Shown: positions 24,070 through 31,952 of the stretch, piece by piece
Numbering within the stretch: the stretch's first letter is position 1
How the letters are laid out: every line of letters begins with the position of its first letter
DNA from: a virus
Virus record (IMG/VR): IMGVR_UViG_3300017917_004798
Location: 1 to 57,464 of that record
Direction: 5' to 3' (one strand)
DNA: 57,464 nucleotides
The notes under the pieces: generated by a model
Told to the model about the DNA's origin: nothing
The model's database searches: none
The model's input: only the letters and a program-made list of their open reading frames with translations
Translations under genes and position numbers: made by a program

Positions 24070-25104
24070 TTATGTATCCAACTGTTTTCTAAGTTGATTT
24101 ATTTTTTCTTGTAGTGGGGCAACGGCTGCTTCGGTTCGTTTTCCGATGGCTCCGGATTTTCTAATTCGTTTGATTTCTTTTTCTGTGTTTTGAATTTCTT
24201 TTTCTATTTCGGATAATTCTTTTTGCTCTGTTTTTTTTTGTTTTACTACAAATGATTTTGGTAGTGGGGCTTCTGTTTTTGGTTCCCCATACATACTCAT
24301 GACTGGTTGGGTGTTTTTGAATGCTTGGTTTGTGGCAATTACGAGTACAATGGCTAAAGGATCAAATACAAATACAATCAATAAAATGAAAAAGTTTGCT
24401 ACTTTTTTAATGGGTGCCCCAGTAATTTCACTTATGTATTGTACTGCCCCTAATTCATTTGCTGATTCAGCCTCTGATTGCATGTCCAGGATTTGAATGT
24501 CAAGTCTGGTTATACTATCGTTTAGTGATTCTATTTTGATGGATGTTTTGTTTTTATTTTCGGTTGCTGTGTTTAATTGTTGCTCGAATGCTTTTCTGTT
24601 GCCTGTGTTTTCTTTGGTGATGAGTTGTCCTGTTTTTCTATCTACTGTTTGTGTGGTAGTGTTGGTTGAAAGAGCATTTCGCAAACTGGATATGTCTTTG
24701 TCTAGGGTTTGTTTTTCGAGGGTGAGTTCTTGCTTGATTTGGTTGAATCGTTGTTTTTTGACTTCAATATTGGCTATTTGTTTATCTCCTATTTCCATTT
24801 TGGAGATGTTTTTCTGGAATCCTGTGGTTAGTAGACCATATATACCCAAAGATGTTATGAATGATAACACTACTAAAGCAATAGTTAAATATGCTTTTAA
24901 TCCAAGATATGTTTTTTTCCATTGGTCATGTAGGTATGTTGCAATGGCTATTTTAGATATTTCCAAAAACGAACCCATTACTATAACGGGTATAGCTACA
25001 CTAGCAAATAGGATGGAGAGTCCCATTACACTATAGTATGCTGCTGTAAGGGATAATCCAATGGCACAGAATAGTATAAAGTAAGGTAAAAATTTCTCTT
25101 TCAT
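24070..25104 (-). CDS. Multi-pass membrane protein with coiled coil, unknown
   Basis: This is a 344-aa protein from ATG 25104; a longer frame to 25191 would overlap the small gene at 25112. It has three hydrophobic segments in the first 110 residues (PYFILFCAIGLSLTAAYYS; ILFASVAIPVIVMGSF; YLTIALVVLSFITSLGIYG), a coiled coil of about 100 residues, a fourth helix (FFILLIVFVFDPLAIVLVIA) and a charged tail. Similar membrane/coiled-coil proteins occur in marine T4-like phages without known role. It probably sits in the host inner membrane. Confidence 0.65.
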   Translation of the reverse strand: MKEKFLPYFILFCAIGLSLTAAYYSVMGLSILFASVAIPVIVMGSFLEISKIAIATYLHDQWKKTYLGLKAYLTIALVVLSFITSLGIYGLLTTGFQKNISKMEIGDKQIANIEVKKQRFNQIKQELTLEKQTLDKDISSLRNALSTNTTTQTVDRKTGQLITKENTGNRKAFEQQLNTATENKNKTSIKIESLNDSITRLDIQILDMQSEAESANELGAVQYISEITGAPIKKVANFFILLIVFVFDPLAIVLVIATNQAFKNTQPVMSMYGEPKTEAPLPKSFVVKQKKTEQKELSEIEKEIQNTEKEIKRIRKSGAIGKRTEAAVAPLQEKINQLRKQLDT

Positions 25105-25111
25105 GGAATAT

Positions 25112-25252
25112 TTACTTTCCTTGACCTCTATATGGTTTTTTGTAGTTCTTTGATGATTTATTGGATGATGTCTTTGATTTTGCATGTACACCAGGGCGAG
25201 AAACTTTAGTTGTCTCTAGAACATTGGATGATGTTGATTTTATTTTTGCCAT
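25112..25252 (-). CDS. Small basic protein of 46 aa
   Basis: It runs from ATG 25252 to TAA 25112. It is rich in Ser and Lys (HAKSKTSSNKSSKNYKKPYR) and ends GQGK. I recognise the KNYKKPYxGQG ending from very small proteins in T4-like phages; function unknown. Its ATG follows the upstream stop by one base and the next ATG is 7 bases downstream, so it fits the operon exactly. Confidence 0.65.
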   Translation of the reverse strand: MAKIKSTSSNVLETTKVSRPGVHAKSKTSSNKSSKNYKKPYRGQGK

Positions 25253-25253
25253 T

Positions 25254-25628
25254 TTATTTCATTATAGTTATGTCTTTGGGGTTTACAATGAATGATTTTA
25301 CTCCCTCAACGCGTTTAACACTCGATATTATGTCTTTAATTTTGTCACGTGAAAACCCTCCATGACGTATGAATGGATATCCATCCACTTTTAAATTTAA
25401 AATAACCCTTAAATTGTCATTATTTTGTGAGTATTCTTGATCCAAATCCACCGTTGATACAATGGTTACCCCAGTTAATGCTCTAATATCTGAGAGTATT
25501 TCTTGTTGGGGTCTAATAGTTGTATTGGTGATTAGGATACCTTTGACTTTAAATTTGTCAATGTATTCTTCATTTAATACTTTGGATAGTTCCTCTTTAA
25601 TGATATGTTTTAAGTTTTCTAGTTTCAT
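25254..25628 (-). CDS. Unknown protein, ferredoxin-like core
   Basis: This is a 124-aa protein from ATG 25628, overlapping the M15 peptidase stop as ATGA. An amphipathic N-terminal helix (MKLENLKHIIKEELSKVLNE) is followed by an alternating beta-alpha-beta pattern (GILITNTTIRP, DIRALTGVTIVSTVD, RVILNLKVDGYPFI, RVEGVKSFIV) like a ferredoxin-type fold. No function is recognised. The leader resembles, less closely, the DIL-x-E leaders described elsewhere in this window. Confidence 0.6.
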   Translation of the reverse strand: MKLENLKHIIKEELSKVLNEEYIDKFKVKGILITNTTIRPQQEILSDIRALTGVTIVSTVDLDQEYSQNNDNLRVILNLKVDGYPFIRHGGFSRDKIKDIISSVKRVEGVKSFIVNPKDITIMK

Positions 25629-26089
25629 TGGTATGCTTGGTAAACTGTTCTTCCACCCCTTTTTACAGCACGCAATATTTGTTTGCGTTGTCTTCCGTTT
25701 GATTCGTATGAAACATGTACCCAATTTGGATTGGTTGCTGTTCCGAATTCCCATATTAATTGATCAAATTCAAGATTGTCTTTAATATAATTGAATATTT
25801 GGGCATTCGTTACGTTTGTTCCATCCATATCGATATCTACAGCCTCGCCTGAACTGTGTTGTGAGGTGGATGAAGCCCCTGGGGTAACTGCATTTAATGC
25901 TGCACTTCTGTATCCAGAGCTAATTATAATTGGGCGAGCAAAATGGGTGCGGATTGGCTCCAATATTTTTTCACATAAAAGTCTCATATTTGCAATGTGG
26001 CCTTCAGTAGGTTTGTTACTTATACCAGCACGTTTTGCTGTGGAGCTTCTGGTGAATTCTGCTAGTTCAAAATGTTTACTTAATTGCAT
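25625..26089 (-). CDS. M15-family peptidase, endolysin candidate
   Basis: This 154-aa protein has the D-Ala-D-Ala carboxypeptidase-like pattern: LAEFTRSSTAKRAGI, IIISSGYRSAALNAV, SQHSSGEAVDIDMDG (zinc His and Asp) and WVHVSYE (third zinc ligand). It would cut peptide bonds in the host cell wall. It follows the lysozyme gene by a few bases, giving two muralytic enzymes with different bonds in one lysis cassette. Confidence 0.92.
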   Translation of the reverse strand: MQLSKHFELAEFTRSSTAKRAGISNKPTEGHIANMRLLCEKILEPIRTHFARPIIISSGYRSAALNAVTPGASSTSQHSSGEAVDIDMDGTNVTNAQIFNYIKDNLEFDQLIWEFGTATNPNWVHVSYESNGRQRKQILRAVKRGGRTVYQAYQ

Positions 26090-26093
26090 GATG

Positions 26094-26555
26094 TTATGGT
26101 TTAAAGTATAAATTTGCTTCTGCTTCTCTACGTTTAACTAAACCTTTTAATGTTTTACCTCCTGCTTTGACCCACTTCATAAATTCATCTCTAATAGTCC
26201 CATCATTTGGATTTGTATTTACTTTTTTAAGTAAAGTAGATGATTTTAAGTTAGCTGGGCCCAGATTATATGTAAAAGAAACTAAAGCATCAAACTGATT
26301 TTGGTTAATGTCGTCTCGACAATATGAATCTACATACTTTTCAAATGACTTTAACATATGGCGAAGTAAATCAGTTGCTTCTTGCTCTGTGATTGCTTTG
26401 TCGGCCATAGTTACTTTTTTACCATTTGGATAGAACGTAGCACCATACCCAATAGTTGGAACACCTGCTGGACATTTGTAAGGTTTACTTTGGAATCCTT
26501 CAAATAGTTTAATCAACTTTACGCCTTCTTCCCCTACGGTTGTTACTTTGGACAT
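26094..26555 (-). CDS. Phage lysozyme (T4-type, GH24)
   Basis: This 153-aa protein has LIKLFEGFQSKPYKCPAG (catalytic Glu), PTIGYGATFYPNGKKV (catalytic Asp/Thr region), NQFDALVSFTYNLG and GLVKRREAEANLY, the full endolysin signature. It cleaves the glycan between MurNAc and GlcNAc. There is no signal peptide, so it needs a holin; the small membrane protein gene directly upstream overlaps it by 47 bases. Confidence 0.95.
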   Translation of the reverse strand: MSKVTTVGEEGVKLIKLFEGFQSKPYKCPAGVPTIGYGATFYPNGKKVTMADKAITEQEATDLLRHMLKSFEKYVDSYCRDDINQNQFDALVSFTYNLGPANLKSSTLLKKVNTNPNDGTIRDEFMKWVKAGGKTLKGLVKRREAEANLYFKP

Positions 26556-26733
26556 CTTCTTCTTTGAAAAAATTAGTTAAAAATTTACCTATGATTCCCA
26601 CAATAAATAGCGTTAAACCTATCCATTTATACCCTGATAGCTCTGCTGGGATTCCTACTAGGGCTACTGCCAGTAGTGCATCACCTAGTTGTCTCCACTT
26701 TTTGGGGGTAGGAGCATAGTAATTGTTTTTCAT
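26509..26733 (-). CDS. Holin-like small membrane protein
   Basis: This is 74 aa from ATG 26733 (an in-frame ATG at 26754 would give 81). Two hydrophobic helices (ALLAVALVGIPAELSG and WIGLTLFIVGIIGKFLTNF) are followed by an acidic then strongly basic tail (NNRRGRRRKVD). The size, two helices, charged tail and overlap with the lysozyme gene fit a class II holin. A second start codon 21 bases apart could allow dual products, as in some holin genes. Confidence 0.65.
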   Translation of the reverse strand: MKNNYYAPTPKKWRQLGDALLAVALVGIPAELSGYKWIGLTLFIVGIIGKFLTNFFKEEDVQSNNRRGRRRKVD

Positions 26734-26780
26734 TTTAGCTATATGTTTTATCATAAGCAGAACTTTAACATTAATGTTTA

Positions 26781-26790
26781 TTATACATAT
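26781..26790 (-). promoter_or_regulatory. ATATGTATAA box (variant late-type candidate)
   Basis: Minus-strand ATATGTATAATAAA, 26 bases upstream of the ATG at 26754 that opens the lysis cassette. The same variant precedes the HNH gene at 28517-29068. Confidence 0.4.
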
Positions 26791-26792
26791 GG

Positions 26793-28520
26793 TTAACCTT
26801 CACAACTAATACATGAACTTTCATCTCGTTGGATAGCATCTCCCCTTAAAATACTTTCGCTACGGCAATAGTACAAAGTTTTAATGCCTTCTTTCCAAGC
26901 TAATTTATGCACATCACTAATATATTTGGGTGAATCGGATGGATCAAACGTTAAATTCAACGAGATAGCTTGATCTACATATTTTTGTCTGATTCCGTTT
27001 TGGCGAACAATCTCGTATGGGTTAATTTCCTTGAATGTAAGGAATATTTCTTTTTCCTCATCCGTTAAAATATAGTCAGGTAACCCCAGAACAGATCCTT
27101 TATCTTTAGCGATTTGTTCCCAAACGCTATCTATGTTGTATCCTTTAGATTCAAGTAGTTTTTCTAGCGTTGGATTTTTCTTGATGAATGTGCCCTTTGC
27201 TGTTTTCAAATTATATACATTAGCTGGGATGGGTTCAATTGAGGGTGATACACCACCTGAAATATGTGCGTTTGAAACTGTTGGGGCAATTGCTAAATGA
27301 TGTGAATGACGCAATCCAGTTCCTTTACACCATTCTGGTTCGCCATATTCTTTTGCTTGGTCACGAGATGCTCTTAGGGCACCTTTTTCGATAAAGTCAA
27401 ACATCAAACGTGTGTATGAGTTTGCCTGTAGACCAGCAAATGGGATTCCTTTTTCTTGTAGAAACGTGTGCCATCCCAAAACACCAATTCCAATTGCTCT
27501 ACCTTTGGAAGCTGAGCGGTATGTGTTTTCCATGAAACGGATATTTTTTGCTCTATCGATGAATTCTTGCAATACACCCTCCAAAAACCAACAAGTTAAC
27601 TCTGGGAGGTCCATTCCATTTTCAAATTTGTATTCTTTCCATTCATCCCAACGTGCTAGGTTAAGGGAAGATAGACAACAAATAAATGAATGTAATTCAT
27701 CTGTGTAGAGTGCAATTTCTGAACATATATTTGTGATTGAAACATGCAAATTATTCTTCTTGTATGCTTCAGGGTTTGCATTGTTCACATTATCCTCAAA
27801 CATGATATATGGCTCGCCTGTCTCAAGTCGTGTTTTCAATATTTCGCCCCACAACTTTAATGCTTTTGGATCACGTGCCTCAACTTTGTTCATGAATTCA
27901 TCATCAATTACAACACATTGATGTAGATTCAAGCATTGGCGGTTAACATCGCCTTTTGGTCGTCGAATCATTAAGAATTCCTCAATGTCTGGGTGATTAA
28001 TTGATAGGTTGACTGATGCTGCTCCTCGACGCACTGAGCCTTGGTTTGTGGCTAAAATAGTTGAGTCATATATTTTGCACCATGGAACTACTCCCTCTGA
28101 TACTCCATTGCCCGAAATTGTTTTACCGCGTCCTCTGATGCGGGAAACACCAATACCAACACCTCCACCTTGGGAAGATAAACGCATTAGTTCTGCGTTG
28201 GTGAGTGCAATTCCTTCAATCGAGTCGTCTGTGTCAACTCCAAAACATGAAATTGGCATACCACGTTCTGTTCCCATATTTGAAAGTACGGGTGAAGCTA
28301 AACATAGCCAATTTTTAACCATTGCCTCGTAAAAGTATGGTTGAAGGTCTTTACGTTTTAGTCGTTTTGCTGCCGCTCGGGAAACGCGTTTGAATGCTCC
28401 AAATACATCTTCATCAGGTAGTAAATAACCTTTTGAGATCATTGATAGAGAAATCTCGTTCATAAACTCTGGGTAGTTTTTTCCTTTAACCCATTTACTA
28501 GTATCTACTTGTATGCTCAT
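26793..28520 (-). CDS. nrdA: Ribonucleotide reductase alpha subunit (class I, NrdA)
   Basis: This 575-aa protein has PISCFG (first active-site Cys), SSQGGGVGIGVSRIRGRG, SVRRGAASVNLSINHPD, NICSEI (thiyl-radical Cys and Glu), CCLSSLNLA, and LYYCRSES (the Tyr pair of the radical path). It ends SCISCEG, a CxxC pair reduced by thioredoxin. It lacks the N-terminal ATP-cone found in longer NrdA proteins, so it should escape dATP inhibition. It reduces NDPs to dNDPs with NrdB. ATGA overlap with the upstream HNH gene. Confidence 0.96.
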   Translation of the reverse strand: MSIQVDTSKWVKGKNYPEFMNEISLSMISKGYLLPDEDVFGAFKRVSRAAAKRLKRKDLQPYFYEAMVKNWLCLASPVLSNMGTERGMPISCFGVDTDDSIEGIALTNAELMRLSSQGGGVGIGVSRIRGRGKTISGNGVSEGVVPWCKIYDSTILATNQGSVRRGAASVNLSINHPDIEEFLMIRRPKGDVNRQCLNLHQCVVIDDEFMNKVEARDPKALKLWGEILKTRLETGEPYIMFEDNVNNANPEAYKKNNLHVSITNICSEIALYTDELHSFICCLSSLNLARWDEWKEYKFENGMDLPELTCWFLEGVLQEFIDRAKNIRFMENTYRSASKGRAIGIGVLGWHTFLQEKGIPFAGLQANSYTRLMFDFIEKGALRASRDQAKEYGEPEWCKGTGLRHSHHLAIAPTVSNAHISGGVSPSIEPIPANVYNLKTAKGTFIKKNPTLEKLLESKGYNIDSVWEQIAKDKGSVLGLPDYILTDEEKEIFLTFKEINPYEIVRQNGIRQKYVDQAISLNLTFDPSDSPKYISDVHKLAWKEGIKTLYYCRSESILRGDAIQRDESSCISCEG

Positions 28521-29068
28521 TTTTTAAATCTTTTTGTTCTGTTTTCGTTAATTGTTAATGGTTGGAGGTTTTGGTAATTCCAACATTCATATATTTCTAT
28601 TTCGTTTTCAAAGTTAAAAATTTCTATAGGTTTAATATGGTCAATTTCCCAATATTTTCCATAGTTTCCCCAATTCATATCTTTATCAAATTGTTGTTCT
28701 AAATATATTTTAAATTCTTCAATAGAACAACCTAAATATTTAAAAACTGAATTGGTTTTGTTAGTTATTGTTTGGTAAAAATATGCTCTAAGGTTTTCTT
28801 TGAGTCTGTATCCTATTTCTAGTCTTTTTTTCTTTTTATACTCTCTTTGGTATTCTCTATGTTTTTCTTGGTAGATAGGGTCTGTTTTTTTCTTTAACCA
28901 ATTTTCTTTAGCATATTGTTTGTCATATTCTTTATATTTTGGTCTATTATTTTTAATTTGAATGCTATGACATTCTTTACAATATTTCATATACCCCTCT
29001 CTATAGGTTTTTGAAGGGTTAAAATCACAAATTGGTTTGAATTGGTTACATTTGTTACATTCTTTCAT
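28517..29068 (-). CDS. HNH homing endonuclease upstream of nrdA
   Basis: This is a 183-aa protein from ATG 29068. An N-terminal zinc motif (ECNKCNQFKPICDF, then YCKECH) is followed by a basic helical region and the HNH core YWEIDHIKPIEIF with WNYQNLQPL and N-x-x-K. It is a paralog of the protein at 34399-35046 (both have GCSI, NW, WEIDHIKP). It ends in an ATGA overlap with nrdA. ATATGTATAATAAAATG places a promoter-like box right at the start codon. Confidence 0.9.
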   Translation of the reverse strand: MKECNKCNQFKPICDFNPSKTYREGYMKYCKECHSIQIKNNRPKYKEYDKQYAKENWLKKKTDPIYQEKHREYQREYKKKKRLEIGYRLKENLRAYFYQTITNKTNSVFKYLGCSIEEFKIYLEQQFDKDMNWGNYGKYWEIDHIKPIEIFNFENEIEIYECWNYQNLQPLTINENRTKRFKK

Positions 29069-29072
29069 TTTA

Positions 29073-29082
29073 TTATACATAT
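29073..29082 (-). promoter_or_regulatory. ATATGTATAA box at the start codon
   Basis: Minus-strand ATATGTATAATAAAATG, matching the spacing of ATATTTATAATAAAATG at 35046. If used as a promoter the transcript would be leaderless or nearly so. Confidence 0.4.
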
Positions 29083-29112
29083 TGGAAAAAACTGTCCTCT
29101 GTGTACAATATG

Positions 29113-29511
29113 TTAATTTTTATTTAAATATTTTACCACTTCATTTAGGGATTTTAAATATTTGCCCCCATTATTTTCTACCATAACCCCCACTTTATCT
29201 AAAGATTTAATTTGAGATTCATCAAATTTTTCTTTCCCATCTTGTTTTACAAAACAGAATATGGTTTTCTTCGGTCTTTTATTTGAGTCATCTACAACTT
29301 CAGCTATAGAATAAGTTCCCGTCATTTTAGGAGTTATTACATATAAACAGTAGTTACATTCTTCTCTTTCCCTTAATTCATTTTGGTAGTCTTCTTCTGT
29401 CCAATCATCAACTACAGGATTAAAATAATCGATTGTTAATTTGGGAGATATTATATCTCTCCATTTGGAACCATTGCATGTTCCTCCTAAAAATACTTTT
29501 TTCATGCTCAT
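29113..29511 (-). CDS. Nucleoside 2-deoxyribosyltransferase-like protein
   Basis: This 132-aa protein has KKVFLGGTCNGSKWRD, then YFNPVVDDWTEED, CNYCLYVITPKMTGTYSIAEVVDDS, all matching the Nuc_deoxyri_tr2 family. The Asp of NPVVDDW and the Glu of SIAEVV would line the active site. Such enzymes transfer or hydrolyse (deoxy)ribose from nucleosides or nucleotides. It is translationally coupled (ATGA) to the possible ADP-ribosyltransferase upstream and lies between nrdB and nrdA, suggesting nucleotide-pool or NAD-related work. Confidence 0.75.
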   Translation of the reverse strand: MSMKKVFLGGTCNGSKWRDIISPKLTIDYFNPVVDDWTEEDYQNELREREECNYCLYVITPKMTGTYSIAEVVDDSNKRPKKTIFCFVKQDGKEKFDESQIKSLDKVGVMVENNGGKYLKSLNEVVKYLNKN

Positions 29512-30227
29512 AGTTTTATGTCTTTTATTTTTTCTATTGCGTGTGGTGGTATATTGTTTAAAGTATAATATCCATACTTAAAATTAGGATCATAATATAA
29601 TCTTAAATAGTTTCCGGGGATAAAATCGGTATTTATTTTTAATAAAACCCATTCATTTAATCCTGTATCTTGGTAGAATTTTGGGGATAATTTGATTGTA
29701 TTTTGTTCATCTTTCCCCAAATATACTCTTTCGGGGTGATAAGATCTTTTTGATCTTGATTTAGGAACTAATCCAATTTTTTGGATTTTTTCCCAATTTC
29801 TTAATGGAGCTACATGATATAAAACTTCAGGTATTTTATTTACTTTTTGATCAAATTTAGCTTCACATTTTAAATATATTGAAACAACTTTAGGATTTTG
29901 GAATGAATTTTTGACCAATGTTTCATCATATTTATCTCTTATTGAAATACTGTCTCCATAAACTTCCATATAAGAAATAAAATATCCTAGATTATTTAGT
30001 AAAGGTAATAGTTTTTCAAAGTATTGTAATTGTATGCCTTCTTTTAATCTCAAAATTTCTATGGTGAAATCTTTATTCCCCTTTTCGTATTGAAAAATCC
30101 AATTTGAGAATTGTTTTTTTAGAATATAAATTGTTTCCCCTACATGAGTAGATTTTATTAAACCCTCTTGAATATTTAGTTTATATTCTTCTTTATATGT
30201 CTCTAGGAGTATATCTAGTAGTTTCAT
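29508..30227 (-). CDS. Possible ADP-ribosyltransferase-like protein with a LLDILLE leader
   Basis: This 239-aa protein begins MKLLDILLETYKEEY, the leader shared with the proteins at 3798-4772 and 19343-19780. The C-terminal 110 residues have EVLYHVAPLRNWEKIQKIGL, then HPERVYLG, VLLKINTDF and GYYTLNNIPPHAIEKI. A YHxTxxxNxxxIxxxGL opening, a middle YL and a closing IPPxxI are seen in ART-fold families (Tpt1/KptA, DarT-like). In T4 the ART Alt is packaged in the head and injected; the leader here would fit that. Family and function are both inferred. ATGA overlaps on both sides. Confidence 0.5.
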   Translation of the reverse strand: MKLLDILLETYKEEYKLNIQEGLIKSTHVGETIYILKKQFSNWIFQYEKGNKDFTIEILRLKEGIQLQYFEKLLPLLNNLGYFISYMEVYGDSISIRDKYDETLVKNSFQNPKVVSIYLKCEAKFDQKVNKIPEVLYHVAPLRNWEKIQKIGLVPKSRSKRSYHPERVYLGKDEQNTIKLSPKFYQDTGLNEWVLLKINTDFIPGNYLRLYYDPNFKYGYYTLNNIPPHAIEKIKDIKL

Positions 30228-30943
30228 ATTTTCCTTTTACGGTTAATTACTTGTTTGTTTATTTTACCGTAGTCTGGGTTTTCTTGGAATAAAACTTCAT
30301 ATCCTTCCCATTTAAATGGTTTATAGCATTTAGAGTCTTTTTGGATGATACCTTTGTTTACCCATTTACGCACCATTCCTTCAGGGAAACCATATTTCAT
30401 TAAAGATTTCAAATTAGGAAATTCTATTATTTCTCTATCTGGGGTGTATAGAGTGTAGGTTCCTTTACTTTTTCCATAATTTCCCGCTAGTTCTCCAGGG
30501 CGTTTTTTTCCATACATTGGATGAAGGGGTCCTTCCATGTTTTTTACGTATCTGTTATAGAATTCTTCTTCTGTCATGTTTTGGATGGTTTGTTTGTAGC
30601 TTTCTCTTCGTTTTTCTATGGTTTTGGGGTCCCATTTTTTATTGTTTTTACTTTCTTTAACTCTTAAAATTTTTAATTCTTCAATGGCTTGTTTTTTATT
30701 TTCATTTACTCCACTCATCAATCTATATGCTATCCAATTACTATTTGTAGGTTTCCATTTATATAAAAGAAAATGTGCAAAAACATGTTGATTATAAGTT
30801 AATATTACTAAATTACTTTCATCATCATTTCCCCCAGAAGATTTAGGTAAAATATGATGTTTGTGGTATATTTTACCTTCTTCTATTGTTTGGTTTTTAC
30901 ATCTTTTTATATGTTTATAATACAATTCTTTCCAATTTATCAT
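30224..30943 (-). CDS. HNH homing endonuclease
   Basis: This 239-aa protein has the compact HNH core YHKHHILPKSSGGND, then NLVILTYNQHVFAHFLL, followed by basic linker helices and a NUMOD-like C-terminal DNA-binding segment (ITYLYTPDRE-type strand, NLKSLMKYGFPEGMVRKWVNKG). It stands alone downstream of nrdB and is coupled by ATGA to the ART-like gene. An ATATTTATAA box lies 12 bases upstream of the ATG. Confidence 0.9.
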   Translation of the reverse strand: MINWKELYYKHIKRCKNQTIEEGKIYHKHHILPKSSGGNDDESNLVILTYNQHVFAHFLLYKWKPTNSNWIAYRLMSGVNENKKQAIEELKILRVKESKNNKKWDPKTIEKRRESYKQTIQNMTEEEFYNRYVKNMEGPLHPMYGKKRPGELAGNYGKSKGTYTLYTPDREIIEFPNLKSLMKYGFPEGMVRKWVNKGIIQKDSKCYKPFKWEGYEVLFQENPDYGKINKQVINRKRKI

Positions 30944-30955
30944 AATATTGTTTTA

Positions 30956-30965
30956 TTATAAATAT
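30956..30965 (-). promoter_or_regulatory. ATATTTATAA box (late-type promoter candidate)
   Basis: Minus-strand ATATTTATAATAAAAC before the HNH gene. CATGATATT and AATATTATG around its core can pair with one G-U. Confidence 0.5.
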
Positions 30966-30995
30966 CATGATTTTTTGGAAAAATATCATTTTGTT

Positions 30996-31949
30996 TTAAA
31001 GATCTGACCAGTCTGCAGTTGATTTAGAGTAGTCAGTGCTTCTATTGCTAAAGAAATCGGTGTGACTCTTACCACTTGTTAAATGTCCGAACCACTCCAT
31101 CTGTTTAAGTAAATTTGGATCAATATCATTATAGATAGCTGTATAGCCAAGCTCTATTAGTTTTTGGTTTGCTCTTTCTTTAATGAAATTTTTCAATTGT
31201 TCTTTGTTTAATCCTTCAATACTACCCATTTCAAATGCTTTGTCTATAAAGTCATACTCTAGTTTAACTGAAAGATCACATGCCTCATATATTGCTTGGG
31301 TTAGTTCTTTGGTGTCCAGTTCCGGGTTTTCCTCTAGTAAAGTTCTGTATAACCAGCATCCTGCTTTTGAATGTAAAGATTCATCTCGCACACTGTACTC
31401 TACAATTTGGCCTGTTCCTTTCATTAGGTTACGCAATTGGAATGACATTAAGATAGCAAATGAACTAAATAAATTTACACCTTCTGTAAATGCTGAGAAT
31501 ATGGCAAGGGAAAGTGCTTTTTCGTGTAGAGTATCTCCATGTAGTTCAACTAAACGATCGATTTTGGCTTTGGCTTCCTCGTCTTCCATGAATGCTTCAA
31601 AGTCATCCAAACCTAGTTCCTCATTTAGGCGAGCGTACGCTTCAGCGTGTATGCTTTCAAAATCAGCAAATGCACACGCCATAGCTTTAATTTCGTGTTT
31701 TGGAAACCATACTGCAACTTTTGTTGCCCAATAATCGTTTACATATGTTTCGGTTTGTGCAAATGACTTTAAAATGTTACCAACTAGATTTTTTTCACTT
31801 TCGGTTAATTTAAGTTTCCAATCATTTAAGTCTGATGCTAAAGGTACCTCATCGGCAAGCCAATGCACACGATGTTGATTTTTGTAGAATTCAAATGCAA
31901 TTTGGTATTCAAATGGTTTGTAGTGTGGACGAAGTGTTGTAATTGACAT
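30996..31949 (-). CDS. nrdB: Ribonucleotide reductase beta subunit (class I, NrdB)
   Basis: This 317-aa ferritin-like protein retains the di-iron and radical residues: FESIHAEAYARL gives Glu, His and the radical Tyr, FTEGVNLF gives Glu, and VRDESLHSKAG gives Glu and His. The first metal ligand falls in QTETYV, a Glu where E. coli NrdB has Asp. It generates the tyrosyl radical for NrdA. The two subunits are 2.5 kb apart because four genes, two of them HNH endonucleases, intervene. Confidence 0.95.
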   Translation of the reverse strand: MSITTLRPHYKPFEYQIAFEFYKNQHRVHWLADEVPLASDLNDWKLKLTESEKNLVGNILKSFAQTETYVNDYWATKVAVWFPKHEIKAMACAFADFESIHAEAYARLNEELGLDDFEAFMEDEEAKAKIDRLVELHGDTLHEKALSLAIFSAFTEGVNLFSSFAILMSFQLRNLMKGTGQIVEYSVRDESLHSKAGCWLYRTLLEENPELDTKELTQAIYEACDLSVKLEYDFIDKAFEMGSIEGLNKEQLKNFIKERANQKLIELGYTAIYNDIDPNLLKQMEWFGHLTSGKSHTDFFSNRSTDYSKSTADWSDL

Positions 31950-31952
31950 ATT

